From positions 1-6,084 of the forward strand of contig USSI01000093.1 in assembly GCA_900557315.1 (NCBI GenBank): DNA of 6,084 nucleotides. Reading direction: 5' to 3'. A program made the position numbers and the translations under genes. The stretch is from an uncultured Butyricicoccus sp. (lineage in GTDB: Bacteria; Bacillota; Clostridia; Oscillospirales; Butyricicoccaceae). Positions 4,344-6,084 of this stretch are shown one piece after another; position 1 is the first letter of the stretch; every line of letters begins with the position of its first letter. Below the pieces are notes generated by a model. That model was not told where the DNA came from. It searched no databases and saw nothing but the letters and a program-made list of their open reading frames with translations.

Positions 4344-5720
4344 ATGGTATTCAGTTCGGCGGTCTTTCTGTTTGTTTTTTTGCCCGCTGTGTTTCTGCTT
4401 GACCGCGCGGCGCGCGGCATACGGCTCAAAAATGCGCTGCTGCTGGCGGCCAGCCTGATCTTTTATGCGTTCGGACAGCCGGTGTATCTGCCGCTGCTGC
4501 TGCTTTCCGTTCTGCTCAACTACGTCTGCGGCTTGCTGGCAGCAGGGAAATATCCACGGTTGGGCGTGGCGCTCGCGGTGGCGGGCGGCATCGGGATGCT
4601 GGCAGTGTTCAAGTATGCGGATTTCGCCATCGGTACGGTGAACAGCGCGTTCGGCCTGTCCCTGCCGCTGACCGGCATCGCCCTGCCGATCGGCATTTCG
4701 TTTTTCACCTTCCAGGGGCTGTCCTATGTGGTGGACGTGTATCGCGACCGGTCGGTCGTTTCTAAGTCTTTTGTGAAGGTTTTGCTCTATATTTCGTATT
4801 TTCCGCAGCTGATTGCCGGTCCGATTGTCAAATACCATGATATCGAGCGGGAGATCGACGAGCGCCATACCACCCCGCAGGAGACTGCGCTGGGCATCCG
4901 GCGGTTTATCTGCGGCCTGTCCAAAAAGCTGCTGATCTCCAACGCAATGGGGCAGATGGCAGACGCGGTGTTCGCCCTGCCCGCCGGGGAGATCGGAATG
5001 TTTGCCGCCTGGATGGGCGCGGTGTGCTACACCTTGCAGATTTACTTTGATTTTTCCGGTTACAGCGATATGGCGATCGGCATGGGACGTATGTTCGGTT
5101 TCCATTTCCTTGAGAACTTCAATTATCCCTACGCCTCGACGACCATCAAGGAATTCTGGCGGCGGTGGCACATTTCGCTTTCCACCTGGTTCCGCGATTA
5201 CCTGTATATCCCGCTGGGCGGCAACCGCAAAGGGCGCGGCCGCACCTGGCGCAATCGCTTCCTTGTGTTTTTTGCGACCGGCCTGTGGCACGGCGCAAAC
5301 TGGACCTTTGTGCTCTGGGGCTTGTGGCACGGCCTGTTCTCCGTGCTCGAGGACAGCGGCGCGCTGCCGGTCAAACGCCTGCAGGGCAGGCTGCTCGGGC
5401 GGGTGTATACGCTGCTGGTCGTGGTGCTGGGCTTCACGCTGTTCCGCGCGGACACGCTCGCGCAGGCGGGCGCAATGTTTTCGGCGATGTTCACCGGCTT
5501 CGGCCTGGACTGGACAGGAACCGCGACCGTGTGTTCATTATTGACGCCTGCGTTCCTGCTGACGCTATTTTTTGCCCTTTTGCTCAGTTTTCCGGTGGCG
5601 AAACGTGCCGAACCCAAAAACGACATCTTGACGCTTGTCGGCTCGTTGGGCCTGCTTGTGCTGTGTATGTTTAACCTGTCGGCGGGGACTTTCAACCCGT
5701 TTATCTATTTCCAGTTTTGA
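4344..5720 (+). CDS. MBOAT-family membrane O-acyltransferase (AlgI/DltB-like)
   Basis: The 458-residue polytopic membrane protein matches MBOAT enzymes, which pass acyl groups (often acetyl) from a cytoplasmic donor to an acceptor on the other side of the membrane. Early motifs include MVFSSAVFLFVFLPAVF, FFTFQGLSYVVDVYR at 120-134 and FPQLIAGPIVKY at 153-164. The core has YFDFSGYSDMAIGMGRMFGF (234-253), FWRRWHISLSTWFRDYLYIP with His276 (271-290), and LWHGANWTFVLWGLWHG with His316 and His329 (314-330), the histidine region essential in the family. Length fits AlgI-type proteins. AAGGA (4330-4334) lies nine bases before the ATG. The next gene begins ten bases after the stop and encodes an AlgJ/AlgX-like protein, the standard partner, so the likely role is O-acylation of an exported or wall-bound glycan. 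DltB is less likely because no dltA, dltC or dltD is seen here. Acceptor and acyl group are unknown. Confidence 0.93.
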   Translation: MVFSSAVFLFVFLPAVFLLDRAARGIRLKNALLLAASLIFYAFGQPVYLPLLLLSVLLNYVCGLLAAGKYPRLGVALAVAGGIGMLAVFKYADFAIGTVNSAFGLSLPLTGIALPIGISFFTFQGLSYVVDVYRDRSVVSKSFVKVLLYISYFPQLIAGPIVKYHDIEREIDERHTTPQETALGIRRFICGLSKKLLISNAMGQMADAVFALPAGEIGMFAAWMGAVCYTLQIYFDFSGYSDMAIGMGRMFGFHFLENFNYPYASTTIKEFWRRWHISLSTWFRDYLYIPLGGNRKGRGRTWRNRFLVFFATGLWHGANWTFVLWGLWHGLFSVLEDSGALPVKRLQGRLLGRVYTLLVVVLGFTLFRADTLAQAGAMFSAMFTGFGLDWTGTATVCSLLTPAFLLTLFFALLLSFPVAKRAEPKNDILTLVGSLGLLVLCMFNLSAGTFNPFIYFQF

Positions 5721-5725
5721 GGAGG
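5719..5725 (+). promoter_or_regulatory. Ribosome binding site overlapping the MBOAT stop codon
   Basis: GAGGAGG starts inside the TGA stop (5718-5720) of the acyltransferase gene and lies five bases before ATG 5731. Ribosomes finishing the MBOAT gene would expose or directly use this site, so the two proteins are likely made in linked amounts. Confidence 0.75.
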
Positions 5726-5730
5726 CTGCC

Positions 5731-6084
5731 ATGAAATACAAAATTTTCACCGCTGCCTTCCTGCTTTTGTGCGTGATCCCATCGGCAGGGATGCTGTTCC
5801 TGCCGCCGACCCAGGCGGCTGCAAACGAACGGCTCTCTCAGGCGCCGCAGCTTAAAAACGAAGACGGCAGCTGGAATACAAACGTGCTGGACGAGGCAAC
5901 CGATTATATTGCCGACCACTTCGCTCTGCGCCAGGAGATGGTAACAGCGAATGCCGCACTCCAGACCGGGCTGCTGGCAACTTCCCCGGCCGAGGATGTA
6001 ATCTACGGCTCGGACGGCTGGCTGTACTACGCGGAGACGCTGGACGACTACCAGAACCGTGCGACGTTGACCGACGACGAGGCG
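5731..6084 (+). CDS. AlgJ/AlgX-like (DHHW-type) extracytoplasmic protein, N-terminal part
   Basis: The first 118 residues are present and the gene runs off the right edge. Residues 1-25 (MKYKIFTAAFLLLCVIPSAG and on) form a basic, then hydrophobic signal peptide or signal anchor, with a possible cleavage near TQA-A at 28-30. The following segment has the layout common to AlgJ/AlgX and bacillotal DHHW proteins: a DEATDYIADHFALRQEM stretch at 54-70, then DVIYGSDGWLYYAETLDDYQ at 89-108. In known members this precedes an SGNH-hydrolase-like catalytic domain that moves acyl groups to an extracellular polymer; that domain and its Asp-His/Ser residues lie beyond the window and cannot be checked. The position directly after an MBOAT gene, with linked translation, strongly supports the pairing. 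The exact family name (DHHW, AlgJ or AlgX) is uncertain. Confidence 0.82.
   Translation, partial: MKYKIFTAAFLLLCVIPSAGMLFLPPTQAAANERLSQAPQLKNEDGSWNTNVLDEATDYIADHFALRQEMVTANAALQTGLLATSPAEDVIYGSDGWLYYAETLDDYQNRATLTDDEA

Noticed and set aside
3768..5330. Minus-strand open frame of 520 codons opposite the transporter and acyltransferase genes
   Set aside because: It crosses two well-supported plus-strand genes and the gap between them; its Gln/Arg/His/Ala-rich composition is that of the reverse complement of hydrophobic membrane-protein codons.

Overview
The window is chromosomal DNA of a GC-rich bacterium, most likely a gut-type Clostridia (Bacillota, Oscillospirales-like; a Butyricicoccus/Agathobaculum-type relative is a guess). 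The reasons are strong Shine-Dalgarno sites before nearly every gene, consensus sigma-A promoters in AT-richer spacers, GC-rich coding DNA, and protein types common in that group. No tRNA, rRNA, CRISPR array, insertion sequence or phage gene was seen.

Layout, left to right. (1) 1-1052, plus strand: the C-terminal 349 residues of a GyrA/ParC-type topoisomerase subunit. (2) 1053-1477: a 425-bp gene-free spacer with a perfect 18-bp hairpin, an 11-G homopolymer and, at its right end, a strong extended -10 promoter. (3) 1478-2665, plus: a complete fold-type I PLP-dependent aminotransferase. (4) 2666-2869: a spacer whose first 110 bp are only about 19% G+C, followed by a promoter and a small 5'-leader hairpin. 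(5) 2870-2974, plus: a 34-residue, strongly basic small ORF with its own promoter and a downstream terminator. (6) 3091-3264, minus: a 57-residue cysteine-rich zinc-ribbon-like protein, convergent with the small ORF and apparently sharing its terminator. (7) 3390 to the right edge, plus: a likely operon of an EamA/DMT transporter, an MBOAT O-acyltransferase (AlgI/DltB-like), and the N-terminal part of a secreted AlgJ/AlgX (DHHW-like) protein.

The functional unit that can be read with most confidence is the MBOAT plus AlgJ/AlgX-like pair. In known systems such pairs carry acyl groups across the membrane and transfer them to an extracytoplasmic glycan; the substrate here cannot be read. The DMT gene shares the promoter and lies 24 bp upstream, which may be functional or mere co-transcription. 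The topoisomerase and the aminotransferase are ordinary housekeeping or metabolic genes.

No clearly new multi-gene system is visible. The least explained locus is the isolated small ORF/transcript at about 2782-3080, which has a full set of expression signals around a tiny basic peptide of unknown function.
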